From positions 1 through 22,460 of the forward strand of contig QKGW01000204.1 of assembly GCA_003250275.1 (NCBI GenBank): a DNA stretch of 22,460 nt, read 5' to 3'. The position numbers were made by a program, and so were the translations under genes. Within the stretch, counting starts at the first letter, position 1. The number at the start of each line of letters is the position of its first letter. This stretch comes from Alphaproteobacteria bacterium (GTDB lineage: Bacteria > Pseudomonadota > Alphaproteobacteria > Rhodospirillales > Rhodospirillaceae). Shown one piece after another: positions 1 through 8,004 of the stretch. Under the pieces are notes generated by a model. The model made no database searches. It was given only the letters and a program-made list of their open reading frames with translations, and was not told the DNA's origin.

Positions 1-1
1 C

Positions 2-31
2 AGAATACGGGCCGCCCTCCGCGCCGGTCAA
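2..31 (-). promoter_or_regulatory. Putative sigma-70 promoter facing left out of the window
   Basis: Read on the - strand this is TTGACC, an 18-base spacer, then TATTCT, a good match to the vegetative consensus. It would drive a gene lying to the left of the window, divergent from the methyltransferase gene. No such gene is visible here, so the assignment rests on the motif alone. Confidence 0.35.
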
Positions 32-34
32 GTT

Positions 35-73
35 TTCCCCAAGCCGCGGTTCCCAAGGCCGGGACTTCCCAAG
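35..73. repeat. Three direct copies of TTCCC(C)AAG
   Basis: TTCCCCAAG at 35-43 is followed by exact TTCCCAAG copies at 50-57 and 66-73, with starts 15 and 16 bases apart. They fill the gap between the leftward promoter and the methyltransferase start. The spacing is not far from one and a half helical turns. They could be an iterated protein-binding site or a chance feature of a short GC-rich spacer. Confidence 0.4.
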
Positions 74-88
74 TATCATCGCCCGGCC

Positions 89-856
89 ATGACCGAAGCC
101 GACGACATCGAAGTGAGCGAGGACGGGCTGCTCGACGGGCGGGTGCGCCTGTTGCAGCCGCGCGGCGGCTATCGCGCCGCGATCGACCCGGTGTTGCTCG
201 CCGCCGCCGCCCGCCTCGGGCCGGAGGCGCGGGTGCTCGACCTCGGCTGCGGCACCGGCGCGGCGGCGCTCTGCCTCGCCGCCCGCCGCGCCGACGCGCA
301 GGTGTGGGGGATCGAGCGGCAGCCCGAATACGCGGCGCTGGCGCGGCGGTCGGCGGAGCTTTCCGGCCTGGCGGCGCGCGTCACCGTGGCCGAGGGCGAC
401 GCCCTCGACCGCGCCGCGGTCCCCGCCGGGAGTTTCGATGCGGCGATCGCCAACCCGCCCTATTTCCTCTCCGGCAATCCTGCACCCGATGCCGGGCGCG
501 CGGCGGCGCACCACGGCGGCGCGGCCGACCTCGCGCTCTGGGTCGCGGCGGCGGCGCGCGCGCTCAAGCCGCGCGGCGGCCTCACCCTGATCCATCAGGC
601 CGAGCGCCTCGACGATGTGCTCGCGGCGCTGGCGCCGAGCTTCGGCGCGGTCGAGGTGATTCCGCTGTGGCCGAAGGCGGGGCGGGTGGCGAAGCGCGTG
701 CTGGTGCGCGGCGAGAAGGGCCGCAAGACCCGCATGACCCTGTTGCCCGGCCTGGTGCTGCACCGCGAGGACGGCAACTTCACCGCCGCCGCGCGGCGCA
801 TCCTGTTCGACGCGGCGGATCTGGATTCGGTGTTGGCGGAGGAGGGGACATGCTGA
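89..856 (+). CDS. TrmN6-like tRNA1(Val) (adenine37-N6)-methyltransferase family protein
   Basis: This is a 255-residue class I SAM-dependent methyltransferase. The SAM-binding motif I is VLDLGCGTG at residues 49-57. The catalytic NPPYF motif at residues 122-126 is characteristic of enzymes that methylate the exocyclic amino group of adenine (or a glutamine amide). The N-terminal segment with LLQPRGGYRAAIDPVLLAA is typical of the TrmN6/YfiC group, which makes m6A37 in tRNA1(Val). Length and motif order fit that group well. The exact substrate cannot be read from the sequence; other N6-adenine targets remain possible. The stop overlaps the start of the next small gene by 7 bases, which suggests translational coupling. 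Confidence 0.85.
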   Translation: MTEADDIEVSEDGLLDGRVRLLQPRGGYRAAIDPVLLAAAARLGPEARVLDLGCGTGAAALCLAARRADAQVWGIERQPEYAALARRSAELSGLAARVTVAEGDALDRAAVPAGSFDAAIANPPYFLSGNPAPDAGRAAAHHGGAADLALWVAAAARALKPRGGLTLIHQAERLDDVLAALAPSFGAVEVIPLWPKAGRVAKRVLVRGEKGRKTRMTLLPGLVLHREDGNFTAAARRILFDAADLDSVLAEEGTC

Positions 857-1068
857 GCTTCGGCAAGTTTCTGCTGGTCGGCGTGGTCGTGCTCGCGGTC
901 GCGGCGTATACGCGGCAGAAGAAGGCGGAGCGGGCGCGCGCCGAAGCGCGGCGGCGGCCCGCGGTGGCGGCGGAACTCGACCGTTGCCCGATCTGCGGCG
1001 TCTACCATGCCGCGGGAGAGCCGCACACCTGCGAGGACGATGACGGTTCGACTCGCCGAAAGTCATAA
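850..1068 (+). CDS. Small membrane-anchored protein with a Cys/His (zinc-ribbon-like) C-terminus
   Basis: This is a 72-residue protein that I do not recognise as a named family. Residues 5-20 form one hydrophobic segment, followed by a strongly basic stretch (residues 22-36), so an N-terminal membrane anchor with the rest cytoplasmic is likely. The tail has C46-x2-C49, H53, H59 and C61, a possible zinc-binding knuckle. The start is supported by a very strong purine-rich ribosome-binding site (GGAGGAGGGG at 838-847), and the gene overlaps the end of the methyltransferase gene. It is probably co-expressed with that gene. Function is unknown; zinc binding is inferred from residue spacing only. 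Confidence 0.7.
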   Translation: MLSFGKFLLVGVVVLAVAAYTRQKKAERARAEARRRPAVAAELDRCPICGVYHAAGEPHTCEDDDGSTRRKS

Positions 1069-1105
1069 AATGTGAAACAACCGAGGCAACGGCCCCCGCT
1101 TGTCC

Positions 1106-1134
1106 TTGACCGCCCAAAGCCGCATCGGTAGGTT
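1106..1134 (+). promoter_or_regulatory. Probable sigma-70 promoter for glyQS
   Basis: TTGACC at 1106-1111 and TAGGTT at 1129-1134 are separated by 17 bases, a near-ideal arrangement. The site lies in the 102-base gap before glyQ, and transcription would begin about 30 bases upstream of the glyQ start. Confidence 0.5.
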
Positions 1135-1170
1135 TCCCGAACGCTTCCGCTCCAGCCAGGCCATGACCTT

Positions 1171-2085
1171 ATGGGTACCGTGAACGATCAGTCCGCACGG
1201 CGCGCGCCGTCCTTTCAGAATCTCATCCTCACCCTCCACCGCTTCTGGGCCGATCAGGGTTGCCTGATCCTGCAGCCCTACGACATGGAGGTGGGGGCGG
1301 GGACCTTCCATCCGGCGACGACGCTGCGCGCGCTCGGTCCGGATCCGTGGCGCGCCGCCTACGTGCAGCCCTCGCGCCGCCCCACCGATGGGCGCTACGG
1401 CGAGAACCCCAACCGGCTGCAGCATTATTATCAGTATCAGGTGTTGATGAAGCCCTCGCCCGACGCGGTGCAGGAGCTCTATCTCGACAGCCTGCGCGCG
1501 CTCGGCATCGATCCCGACGCGCACGACATCCGCTTCGTCGAGGACGACTGGGAATCGCCGACCCTCGGCGCCTGGGGCCTCGGCTGGGAAGTCTGGTGCG
1601 ACGGCATGGAGGTGACGCAGTTCACCTACTTCCAGCAGGTCGGCGGCTTCGAATGTTCGCCGGTGCCGGTGGAACTCACCTACGGCCTCGAACGTCTGGC
1701 GATGTACGTGCAGGGCGTCGAGAACGTCTACGACCTCGACTTCAACGGTCACGGCGTGTCCTACGGCGACGTTTTCCATCAGGCCGAGGTCGAGTACTCG
1801 CGCCACAACTTCGAGCTTGCGAACACCGAGATGCTGCTCCAGCACTTCAAGGACGCCGAGAAGGAATGCGCCGCGCTGATCGACGGCGGCGTCGCATTGC
1901 CCGCCTACGACTACTGCCTCAAGGCGTCGCACCTCTTCAATCTGCTCGATGCGCGCGGCGTGATCTCGGTGACCGAGCGCGCCTCCTACATCGGCCGCGT
2001 GCGCGCGCTCGCCAAGGCGTGCTGCGAGGCGTATCTTAAGACGCGCGGGCATCTCCCGACGCTTTCGGCCGCGGAGGTGCGTTGA
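1171..2085 (+). CDS. glyQ: Glycine--tRNA ligase, alpha subunit
   Basis: This is the alpha chain of the bacterial (alpha2beta2) glycyl-tRNA synthetase, which holds the class II catalytic site that activates glycine with ATP. The 304-residue length is normal for GlyQ. The N-terminal SFQNLILTLHRFWADQGC, the segment GAGTFHPATTLRALGPDPW and the segment YVQPSRRPTDGRYGENPNR are family hallmarks. It is followed at once by glyS, with the stop and the next start sharing one base. The start is not marked by a strong ribosome-binding site. GTG at 1180 is an in-frame alternative that would remove only three residues. Confidence 0.97.
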   Translation: MGTVNDQSARRAPSFQNLILTLHRFWADQGCLILQPYDMEVGAGTFHPATTLRALGPDPWRAAYVQPSRRPTDGRYGENPNRLQHYYQYQVLMKPSPDAVQELYLDSLRALGIDPDAHDIRFVEDDWESPTLGAWGLGWEVWCDGMEVTQFTYFQQVGGFECSPVPVELTYGLERLAMYVQGVENVYDLDFNGHGVSYGDVFHQAEVEYSRHNFELANTEMLLQHFKDAEKECAALIDGGVALPAYDYCLKASHLFNLLDARGVISVTERASYIGRVRALAKACCEAYLKTRGHLPTLSAAEVR

Positions 2086-4163
2086 TGTCCGGCCAGCTTC
2101 TGCTCGAACTCCTCTCCGAGGAAATTCCCGCCCGGATGCAGGCGCGCGCCGCCGAGGATCTCACCCGTCTGGTTGCCGACGCGCTCGCCGCGCAGGGCCT
2201 CAAGCCCGCCGAAACCCGCGCCTTCGCCACGCCGCGCCGCCTCGTGCTGGTGCTCGACGGCCTGCCGCTCGCGCAGCCCGACGTCAACGAGGAGCGCCGC
2301 GGCCCCAAGGTCGGCGCGCCGCAGCAGGCGCTCGACGGCTTCCTCAAGGCCAACGGCGTGACCCTGGGCGACCTCGCCGAGCGCGACACCCCGAAGGGCC
2401 GCTTCTACTTCCTCGACATCGCCAAGAAGGGCCGCGACACCGCCACGGTGATCGCCGAGGTGCTCGCCGACGTGCTGCCGCGCTTCCCGTGGCCGAAGTC
2501 GATGCGCTGGGGCGAGCGCTCCGAGCGCTGGGTGCGCCCGCTCGAAAACATCCTCTGCCTGTTCGCGGGCACGGTGGTGCCGCTCGCCTTCGCCGGGCGC
2601 GAAGCCTGCGACAGCACCAAGGGCCATCGCTTCCTCGCGCCCGCGCGTTTCGCGGTGAGCGGGTTCGACGACTATGCCGCCAAGCTCGAAGCCGCCAAGG
2701 TGATCCTCGACCCGGCGAAGCGCCGCGAGATCATCGCGCGCGACGCCGATGCGATCGCCGCCGCCGCGGGCCTTAAGGTGCTGCCCGACGCCGGGCTGCT
2801 CGCCGAGGTCGCGGGCCTGGTCGAATGGCCGGTGGTGCTCAAGGGCACGATCGACGACGCGTTCATGAGCGTGCCGCGCGAGGTGCTTTCGACCTCGATG
2901 CGCACCCATCAGAAGTACTTCTCGCTGATCGACGCCAACGGCGATCTCGCGCCCGGCTTCATCGTCGTCGCCAACATGGCGCCGGTCGACGGCGGCAAGC
3001 GCATCGTCGCCGGCAACGAGCGCGTGCTCCGCGCGCGCCTCTCCGACGCGCGCTTCTTCTGGGATACCGACCGCGAGGCACGCCTCGACAGCCGCCTGGG
3101 CGCGCTCGGCGACCGCATCTTCCACGCCGCGCTCGGCTCGGTGCTCGGCAAGGTCGAGCGCATCGAGGCGCTCGCCGCCAAGGTCGCGGACGCGACCGGG
3201 GCCGACGCCGCCAAGGCGGGCCGCGCCGCGCGTCTCGCCAAGTGCGACCTCTCGACCGCGATGGTCGGCGAGTTCCCCGAACTCCAGGGCGTGATGGGCC
3301 GCTACTACGCGCTCCACGACGGCGAGGACGCGGACGTCGCCGACGCGGTCGCCCAGCACTATTCGCCCCAGGGTCCGTCGGATGCCTGCCCGACCGCGCC
3401 GGTCGCGGTGGCGGTGGCGCTCGCCGACAAGATCGACAGCCTCGTCGGCTTCTTCGCCATCGACGAGAAGCCGACCGGCTCGCGCGACCCCTACGCCCTG
3501 CGCCGCGCCGCCCTCGGGGTGATCCGCCTGGTGCTCGAAAACCGTCTGCGCATCGGCCTCAAGCCGATGTTCCTGGCCGCCCACGCGCTCTACGTCGCGG
3601 GCGGCGTCGAGGGCTTGCGTCCCGCCGAAACCGTGGCCGACGAGCTCATCGACTTCCTTGCCGACCGGCTCAAGGTCCACCTGCGCGAGGAGGGCGTCGG
3701 GCACGACGTCATCGCCGCGGTGTTCGCCCGCGACAAGGATGACGACGTGGTGCGCTTCCGCGCCCGCGTCGCCGCTCTCGACGACTTCCTCAAGGCCGAG
3801 GACGGCCGCAACCTTCTGATCGCCTATCGCCGCGCCGCCAACATCGTGCGCATCGAAGAGAAGAAGGACGGCGTCCGGTTCGATGCTGCGCCCGAAGCCG
3901 GGCTCCTCGCGTCGGACGAGGAGAGCGCGCTCTACGCCGCGCTCGACAAGGCCATCCCCGACAGCGGCACCGCCCTCGCAGCCGAGGACTTCGGCGGCGC
4001 GATGGCGGCCCTGGCGACGCTGCGGGGTCCGGTGGACGCGTTCTTCGACAAGGTCACGGTGAACGCCGACGACCCGTCGTTGCGCGGCAACCGCCTGCGT
4101 CTGCTGTCGCGCATCGGCGCGGCGATGGAGAGCGTTGCGGATTTTTCGCGCCTGGAAGGTTGA
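2085..4163 (+). CDS. glyS: Glycine--tRNA ligase, beta subunit
   Basis: This is the beta chain of the bacterial heterotetrameric glycyl-tRNA synthetase, which supplies tRNA recognition. The 692-residue length fits the family. Recognisable segments are the opening LLLELLSEEIPARMQ, the ATPRRLVLVLDGL stretch, KSMRWGERSERWVRPL, and the PQGPSDACPTAPVAVAVALADKID region of the HD-like domain. The C-terminus has the usual anticodon-binding helices, including GPVDAFFDKVTVNADD. An upstream TTG at 2082 is in frame, but the ATG that shares its A with the glyQ stop codon is the natural coupled start. glyS therefore depends on glyQ translation and gives matched subunit amounts. Confidence 0.97.
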   Translation: MSGQLLLELLSEEIPARMQARAAEDLTRLVADALAAQGLKPAETRAFATPRRLVLVLDGLPLAQPDVNEERRGPKVGAPQQALDGFLKANGVTLGDLAERDTPKGRFYFLDIAKKGRDTATVIAEVLADVLPRFPWPKSMRWGERSERWVRPLENILCLFAGTVVPLAFAGREACDSTKGHRFLAPARFAVSGFDDYAAKLEAAKVILDPAKRREIIARDADAIAAAAGLKVLPDAGLLAEVAGLVEWPVVLKGTIDDAFMSVPREVLSTSMRTHQKYFSLIDANGDLAPGFIVVANMAPVDGGKRIVAGNERVLRARLSDARFFWDTDREARLDSRLGALGDRIFHAALGSVLGKVERIEALAAKVADATGADAAKAGRAARLAKCDLSTAMVGEFPELQGVMGRYYALHDGEDADVADAVAQHYSPQGPSDACPTAPVAVAVALADKIDSLVGFFAIDEKPTGSRDPYALRRAALGVIRLVLENRLRIGLKPMFLAAHALYVAGGVEGLRPAETVADELIDFLADRLKVHLREEGVGHDVIAAVFARDKDDDVVRFRARVAALDDFLKAEDGRNLLIAYRRAANIVRIEEKKDGVRFDAAPEAGLLASDEESALYAALDKAIPDSGTALAAEDFGGAMAALATLRGPVDAFFDKVTVNADDPSLRGNRLRLLSRIGAAMESVADFSRLEG

Positions 4164-4179
4164 GCCTTTTCTTCCAGGC
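4150..4179 (+). terminator. Hairpin across the glyS stop codon, possible weak terminator
   Basis: GCCTGGAA at 4150-4157 pairs perfectly with TTCCAGGC at 4172-4179. The intervening loop holds the glyS TGA and a smaller AAGG/CCTT pair. No clear T-run follows on the 3' side, so intrinsic termination would be inefficient. It may instead protect the 3' end of the glyQS message or slow read-through into ppdK. Confidence 0.35.
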
Positions 4180-4279
4180 TTACTGCGAGAGAGCGACCGG
4201 CCGCCGGGGGGTGGGCCGGGGTGTAATCCAAACATGAGCCGGGCAAACCGGCGGGGCAATCACGATGAGGAACGCAGCC

Positions 4280-6964
4280 ATGAGCAAATGGGTGTACACC
4301 TTCGGCGACGGCAAGGCCGAAGGCAGCGCGGAGATGCGCAATCTTCTGGGGGGTAAGGGCGCCAACCTTGCGGAAATGAGCACGATCGGCGTGCCGGTGC
4401 CGCCCGGATTCACGATTTCGACCGAAGTCTGCACCTACTACTACACCAACGGGGATACCTATCCCGCCGGCCTCACCGACCAGGTCGAGACCGCGGTCAA
4501 GGGGATCGAGGCGACGATCGGCGCCGGGTTCGGCGATGCGGTCAACCCGCTTCTGGTTTCCGTCCGCTCCGGCGCGCGCGCCTCGATGCCGGGCATGATG
4601 GACACCGTTCTCAACCTCGGCCTCAACGACGAGACCGTGATCGGCCTCGCCACCCGCGCGAGCGACGAGCGCTTCGCCTACGACAGCTATCGCCGCTTCA
4701 TTCAGATGTATTCCGACGTGGTGCTCGGCGTCGAACACCACCTGTTCGAGGACGCGCTCGACGACGTCAAGCGCGACGCCGGCGTCAGCCAGGATACCGA
4801 GCTGACCGCCGCGAACCTCCGCGACCTCGTTGGCCGCTACAAGAAGATCGTCGCCGAGGAACTCGGCAAGCCGTTCCCGCAGGACGTCAAGGACCAGCTC
4901 TGGGGCGCGATCGGCGCGGTGTTCGGCTCCTGGATGAACCAGCGTGCGATCACCTACCGCCGCCTCCACGGCATCCCGGAGAGCTGGGGCACCGCGGTGA
5001 CGGTGCAGTCGATGGTGTTCGGCAACATGGGCGAGGACTGCGCCACCGGCGTCGCGTTCTCGCGCGATCCGTCGACCGGCGAGGACGCGTTCTACGGCGA
5101 ATACCTGGTCAATGCCCAGGGCGAGGACGTGGTCGCGGGCATCCGCACGCCGCAGCACCTCACGATCAAGGGCAAGACCAAGCACGGCTCCAACCTCCCC
5201 GCGATGGAAGAGGTGATGCCGAAGCTGTTCGACGACCTCTGCAAGATCCGCACGATCCTTGAAGCGCACTACAAGGACATGCAGGACATGGAGTTCACCA
5301 TCCAGCAGGGTAAGCTCTGGATGCTCCAAACCCGCAACGGCAAGCGCACCGTGCGCGCTTCCGTCAAGATCGCGGTCGACATGGTGAGCGAAGGCGTGCT
5401 CACCAAGGAAGAGGCGGTGCTGCGCGTCGAGCCGCAGGCGCTCGATCAGCTCCTCCACCCGACCCTCGATCCCAAGGCGCCGCGCAAGATCCTCGCCAAG
5501 GGCCTGCCGGCGTCGCCGGGTGCGGCCTCGGGCAAGGTGGTGTTCACCGCCGACGACGCCGAAGTGTGGGTGAAGAACGGCGAAAAGGTCATCCTCGCGC
5601 GCGCCGAAACCAGCCCCGAGGACATCGGCGGTATGCACGTCTCCGAAGGCGTGCTCACCACCCGCGGCGGCATGACCTCGCACGCCGCCGTGGTCGCGCG
5701 CGGCATGGGCACGCCGTGCGTCGCCGGTGCGGGCGAGATCCGCATCGACGGCAAGGCCAAGGTGATGCGCGTGCGCGACGTGACCGTGGCCGAGGGCGAC
5801 GTGATCACCCTCGACGGCTCGACCGGCGAGGTGATCCTCGGCGAAGTGCCGACGATCCAGCCGGAAATGACCGGCGACTTCGCGACGCTGATGAGCTGGG
5901 TCGACGAGGTCCGCACGATGAAGGTGCGCACCAACGCCGAAACCCCGCTCGACGCCTCGACCGCGCGCAACTTCGGCGCCGAGGGCATCGGTCTCTGCCG
6001 CACCGAGCACATGTTCTTCGATCCGAAGCGCATCGTCTCGATGCGCGAGATGATCCTCGCGCGCAACGAGGCGGGCCGCCGCGCCGCGCTCGCCAAGCTG
6101 CTGCCCTACCAGCGCCAGGACTTCGTCGACCTGTTCACGATCATGAAGGGCCTGCCGGTGACGGTGCGCCTTCTCGATCCGCCGCTGCACGAATTCCTGC
6201 CCAACACCGAAGCGGAGCAGGAGGAGGTCGCGCAGGCCTCGGGCATCGACGCCGCGACGGTGCGCGCCACCGTGCTGCAACTGCACGAGAGCAACCCGAT
6301 GCTCGGCCATCGCGGCTGCCGCCTCGGCGTCACCTATCCCGAGATCTACGAGATGCAGGCGCGTGCCATCCTTGAGGCCGCGGTCGAAGTCTCCAAGGCC
6401 TCGGGCGAGAGCGTCGTGCCGGAAATCATGATCCCGCTGGTGATGGACAAGACCGAGCTCGACATGATGAAGGCGGTGATCGACGCCGTCGCCAAGGACG
6501 TGTTCGCGAAGTCGGGCATGACCCTGGAGTACAAGGTCGGCACGATGATCGAACTGCCGCGCGCCGCTCTGCGCGCGGGCCAGATCGCCGAGACCGCGGA
6601 GTTCTTCTCCTTCGGCACCAACGATCTCACCCAGACCACCCTCGGCATGTCGCGCGACGATGCCGGCAGCTTCCTCGAGATCTACCGTCAGAAGGGCGTG
6701 GTCGAGACCGACCCGTTCGCGACGCTCGATCAGGAGGGCGTGGGCGAGCTGGTGAAGATCGCCGCCGAACGCGGCCGCGCCACCCGCCCCGAGATCAAGC
6801 TCGGCATCTGCGGCGAGCACGGCGGCGACCCGGCGTCGGTGGCGTTCTGCCAGACCGTCGGCCTCGATTACGTCTCCTGTTCGCCGTACCGCGTGCCGAT
6901 CGCGCGCCTCGCGGCGGCCCAGGCGGCGATCCGCCAGAAGGCCAAAGCTAAGCAGCCGGCGTAA
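4280..6964 (+). CDS. ppdK: Pyruvate, phosphate dikinase
   Basis: This cytoplasmic enzyme interconverts pyruvate, ATP and phosphate with PEP, AMP and pyrophosphate. It links glycolysis and gluconeogenesis. The 894-residue protein shows the full three-domain order. The N-terminal ATP-grasp part includes GGKGANLAEM and SVRSGARASMPGMMDT. The swivelling phosphohistidine domain carries GGMTSHAAVVARGMGTPCV, with His468 as the phosphorylated residue. The C-terminal PEP/pyruvate barrel includes GIGLCRTEHMFF, SFGTNDLTQTTLG and GICGEHGGDP, with Cys844 as the probable acid/base. The start chosen is the ATG preceded by GAGGAA at 4267-4272 with 7-base spacing, giving the usual MSKWVYTFGDGKAEG opening. The ATG five codons upstream overlaps that ribosome-binding site. 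A strong terminator closes the gene. Confidence 0.97.
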   Translation: MSKWVYTFGDGKAEGSAEMRNLLGGKGANLAEMSTIGVPVPPGFTISTEVCTYYYTNGDTYPAGLTDQVETAVKGIEATIGAGFGDAVNPLLVSVRSGARASMPGMMDTVLNLGLNDETVIGLATRASDERFAYDSYRRFIQMYSDVVLGVEHHLFEDALDDVKRDAGVSQDTELTAANLRDLVGRYKKIVAEELGKPFPQDVKDQLWGAIGAVFGSWMNQRAITYRRLHGIPESWGTAVTVQSMVFGNMGEDCATGVAFSRDPSTGEDAFYGEYLVNAQGEDVVAGIRTPQHLTIKGKTKHGSNLPAMEEVMPKLFDDLCKIRTILEAHYKDMQDMEFTIQQGKLWMLQTRNGKRTVRASVKIAVDMVSEGVLTKEEAVLRVEPQALDQLLHPTLDPKAPRKILAKGLPASPGAASGKVVFTADDAEVWVKNGEKVILARAETSPEDIGGMHVSEGVLTTRGGMTSHAAVVARGMGTPCVAGAGEIRIDGKAKVMRVRDVTVAEGDVITLDGSTGEVILGEVPTIQPEMTGDFATLMSWVDEVRTMKVRTNAETPLDASTARNFGAEGIGLCRTEHMFFDPKRIVSMREMILARNEAGRRAALAKLLPYQRQDFVDLFTIMKGLPVTVRLLDPPLHEFLPNTEAEQEEVAQASGIDAATVRATVLQLHESNPMLGHRGCRLGVTYPEIYEMQARAILEAAVEVSKASGESVVPEIMIPLVMDKTELDMMKAVIDAVAKDVFAKSGMTLEYKVGTMIELPRAALRAGQIAETAEFFSFGTNDLTQTTLGMSRDDAGSFLEIYRQKGVVETDPFATLDQEGVGELVKIAAERGRATRPEIKLGICGEHGGDPASVAFCQTVGLDYVSCSPYRVPIARLAAAQAAIRQKAKAKQPA

Positions 6965-6975
6965 GCCGGAGAACG

Positions 6976-7013
6976 CGGGCGCCGGAGCGATGCTTCGGCG
7001 CCCGTTTCGTTTT
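6976..7013 (+). terminator. Rho-independent terminator after ppdK
   Basis: CGGGCGCCGGAGC at 6976-6988 pairs with GCTTCGGCGCCCG at 6992-7004. The 13-pair stem has one G-U pair and a 3-base loop, and is followed directly by TTTCGTTTT. It begins 12 bases after the ppdK stop and separates this transcript from the glycosyltransferase cluster. Confidence 0.9.
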
Positions 7014-7080
7014 CGCCGCAGCCGGGGGTGGGAAAGGCGGTGAAATTGCATTACTCTCGCGCGCGGGCAGGAGCGTGCGT

Positions 7081-7998
7081 ATGACACAGGTTTCCTACAT
7101 CATCACGGTCGACAACCAGCTTCCCTATCTCGAGGCGATGCTGGCGAGCCTGCGCGTGCAGGAAGGCGACCATTCGCGCGAATTCGTGTTCGTCGACGAC
7201 GGCTCGGAGGACGGCTCCTTCGACGCGCTGATCCAGCGCACCCGCACCTGGCCGCGCACGCTGCTGATCCAGCAGCGCCGCCAGGGTCCGACCGCGGCGG
7301 CGCTCGCCGGGGCCAAGGCCGCCACCGGCGACGTGTGGATCTTCCTCGACGCCGACGTCGTGCTCAATCCCGCGGCGAGCCGCCTCGGCTACGCGACGAT
7401 CAAGCGCGGCGACGCCGACATGATCCTGTTCCCGCACGCGATCTCGCATTCGCCGCTCGCCTTCGACTTCGCGATGCCTCCGGACCCGCCCGAGGTGCGC
7501 CCGGTCGACGTGCACGCGCTGCTCACCGAGTTTCCCGCGCCGCACCGGCGGATGATGATGCGCCGCGGCGCGTTCCGCGATCCCGGGCTGTTCGACCCGG
7601 CGGTCTACCTCCCCGATATCTCGCCGGCGCTCAACGCCGCGCTTACCCACAGCGTCGGCATTCTCGACCTCGCGCTCTCCGCCGGGCGGGACGACGCGCC
7701 GAGCGCGCTCCGCCGCGCCGGCGGCCAAGCCGAGCACGACCGCTCGATGGCGGTGGCCGATTTCATCACCGCGCGCCCCGAGCTTTCGCGCCGCGTGCGC
7801 AAGGCGGCGTTGCGGGTCGCGGCGCGGCGCAGCTGGGAAGCCGCGCGCAAGGCGCGGGCGGGTTTGACCTCGCGGTTTTTCTGGCTGTATATCAAGACCC
7901 TTCTCGGCTGGCCGATGGACGTCTCGGCGGCCCTCAAGGAAAGCCTCGCGGCGTGGGACGACGATGCGATTCGCCGTCCGACGCCCCCCAAAGGATAA
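7081..7998 (+). CDS. Glycosyltransferase family 2 protein
   Basis: This is a 305-residue GT-A fold glycosyltransferase that should move a sugar from a nucleotide-sugar donor to a growing glycan. The nucleotide-binding FVDDGSEDGS motif has Asp39 and Asp40. The metal-binding FLDADVV motif has the DxD pair at Asp90 and Asp92. There is no convincing transmembrane pair, so it probably works at the inner face of the membrane. The ATG start has AGGAG at 7069-7073 with 7-base spacing. A GTG two codons earlier sits too close to that site. It is the first gene of a run of five glycosyltransferases. The donor and acceptor cannot be told from the sequence. Confidence 0.85.
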   Translation: MTQVSYIITVDNQLPYLEAMLASLRVQEGDHSREFVFVDDGSEDGSFDALIQRTRTWPRTLLIQQRRQGPTAAALAGAKAATGDVWIFLDADVVLNPAASRLGYATIKRGDADMILFPHAISHSPLAFDFAMPPDPPEVRPVDVHALLTEFPAPHRRMMMRRGAFRDPGLFDPAVYLPDISPALNAALTHSVGILDLALSAGRDDAPSALRRAGGQAEHDRSMAVADFITARPELSRRVRKAALRVAARRSWEAARKARAGLTSRFFWLYIKTLLGWPMDVSAALKESLAAWDDDAIRRPTPPKG

Positions 7999-8004
7999 GA
8001 CCAC

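Noticed and set aside
1986..4259. Long - strand open frame opposite glyS
   Set aside because: A shadow of glyS codon bias, with low-complexity composition and no family motif.
3932..7087. Very long - strand open frame opposite ppdK and the end of glyS
   Set aside because: High-GC codon bias leaves the antisense frame free of stops. The predicted protein is His/Arg/Ala-rich with no recognisable domain, and the + strand genes are unmistakable.
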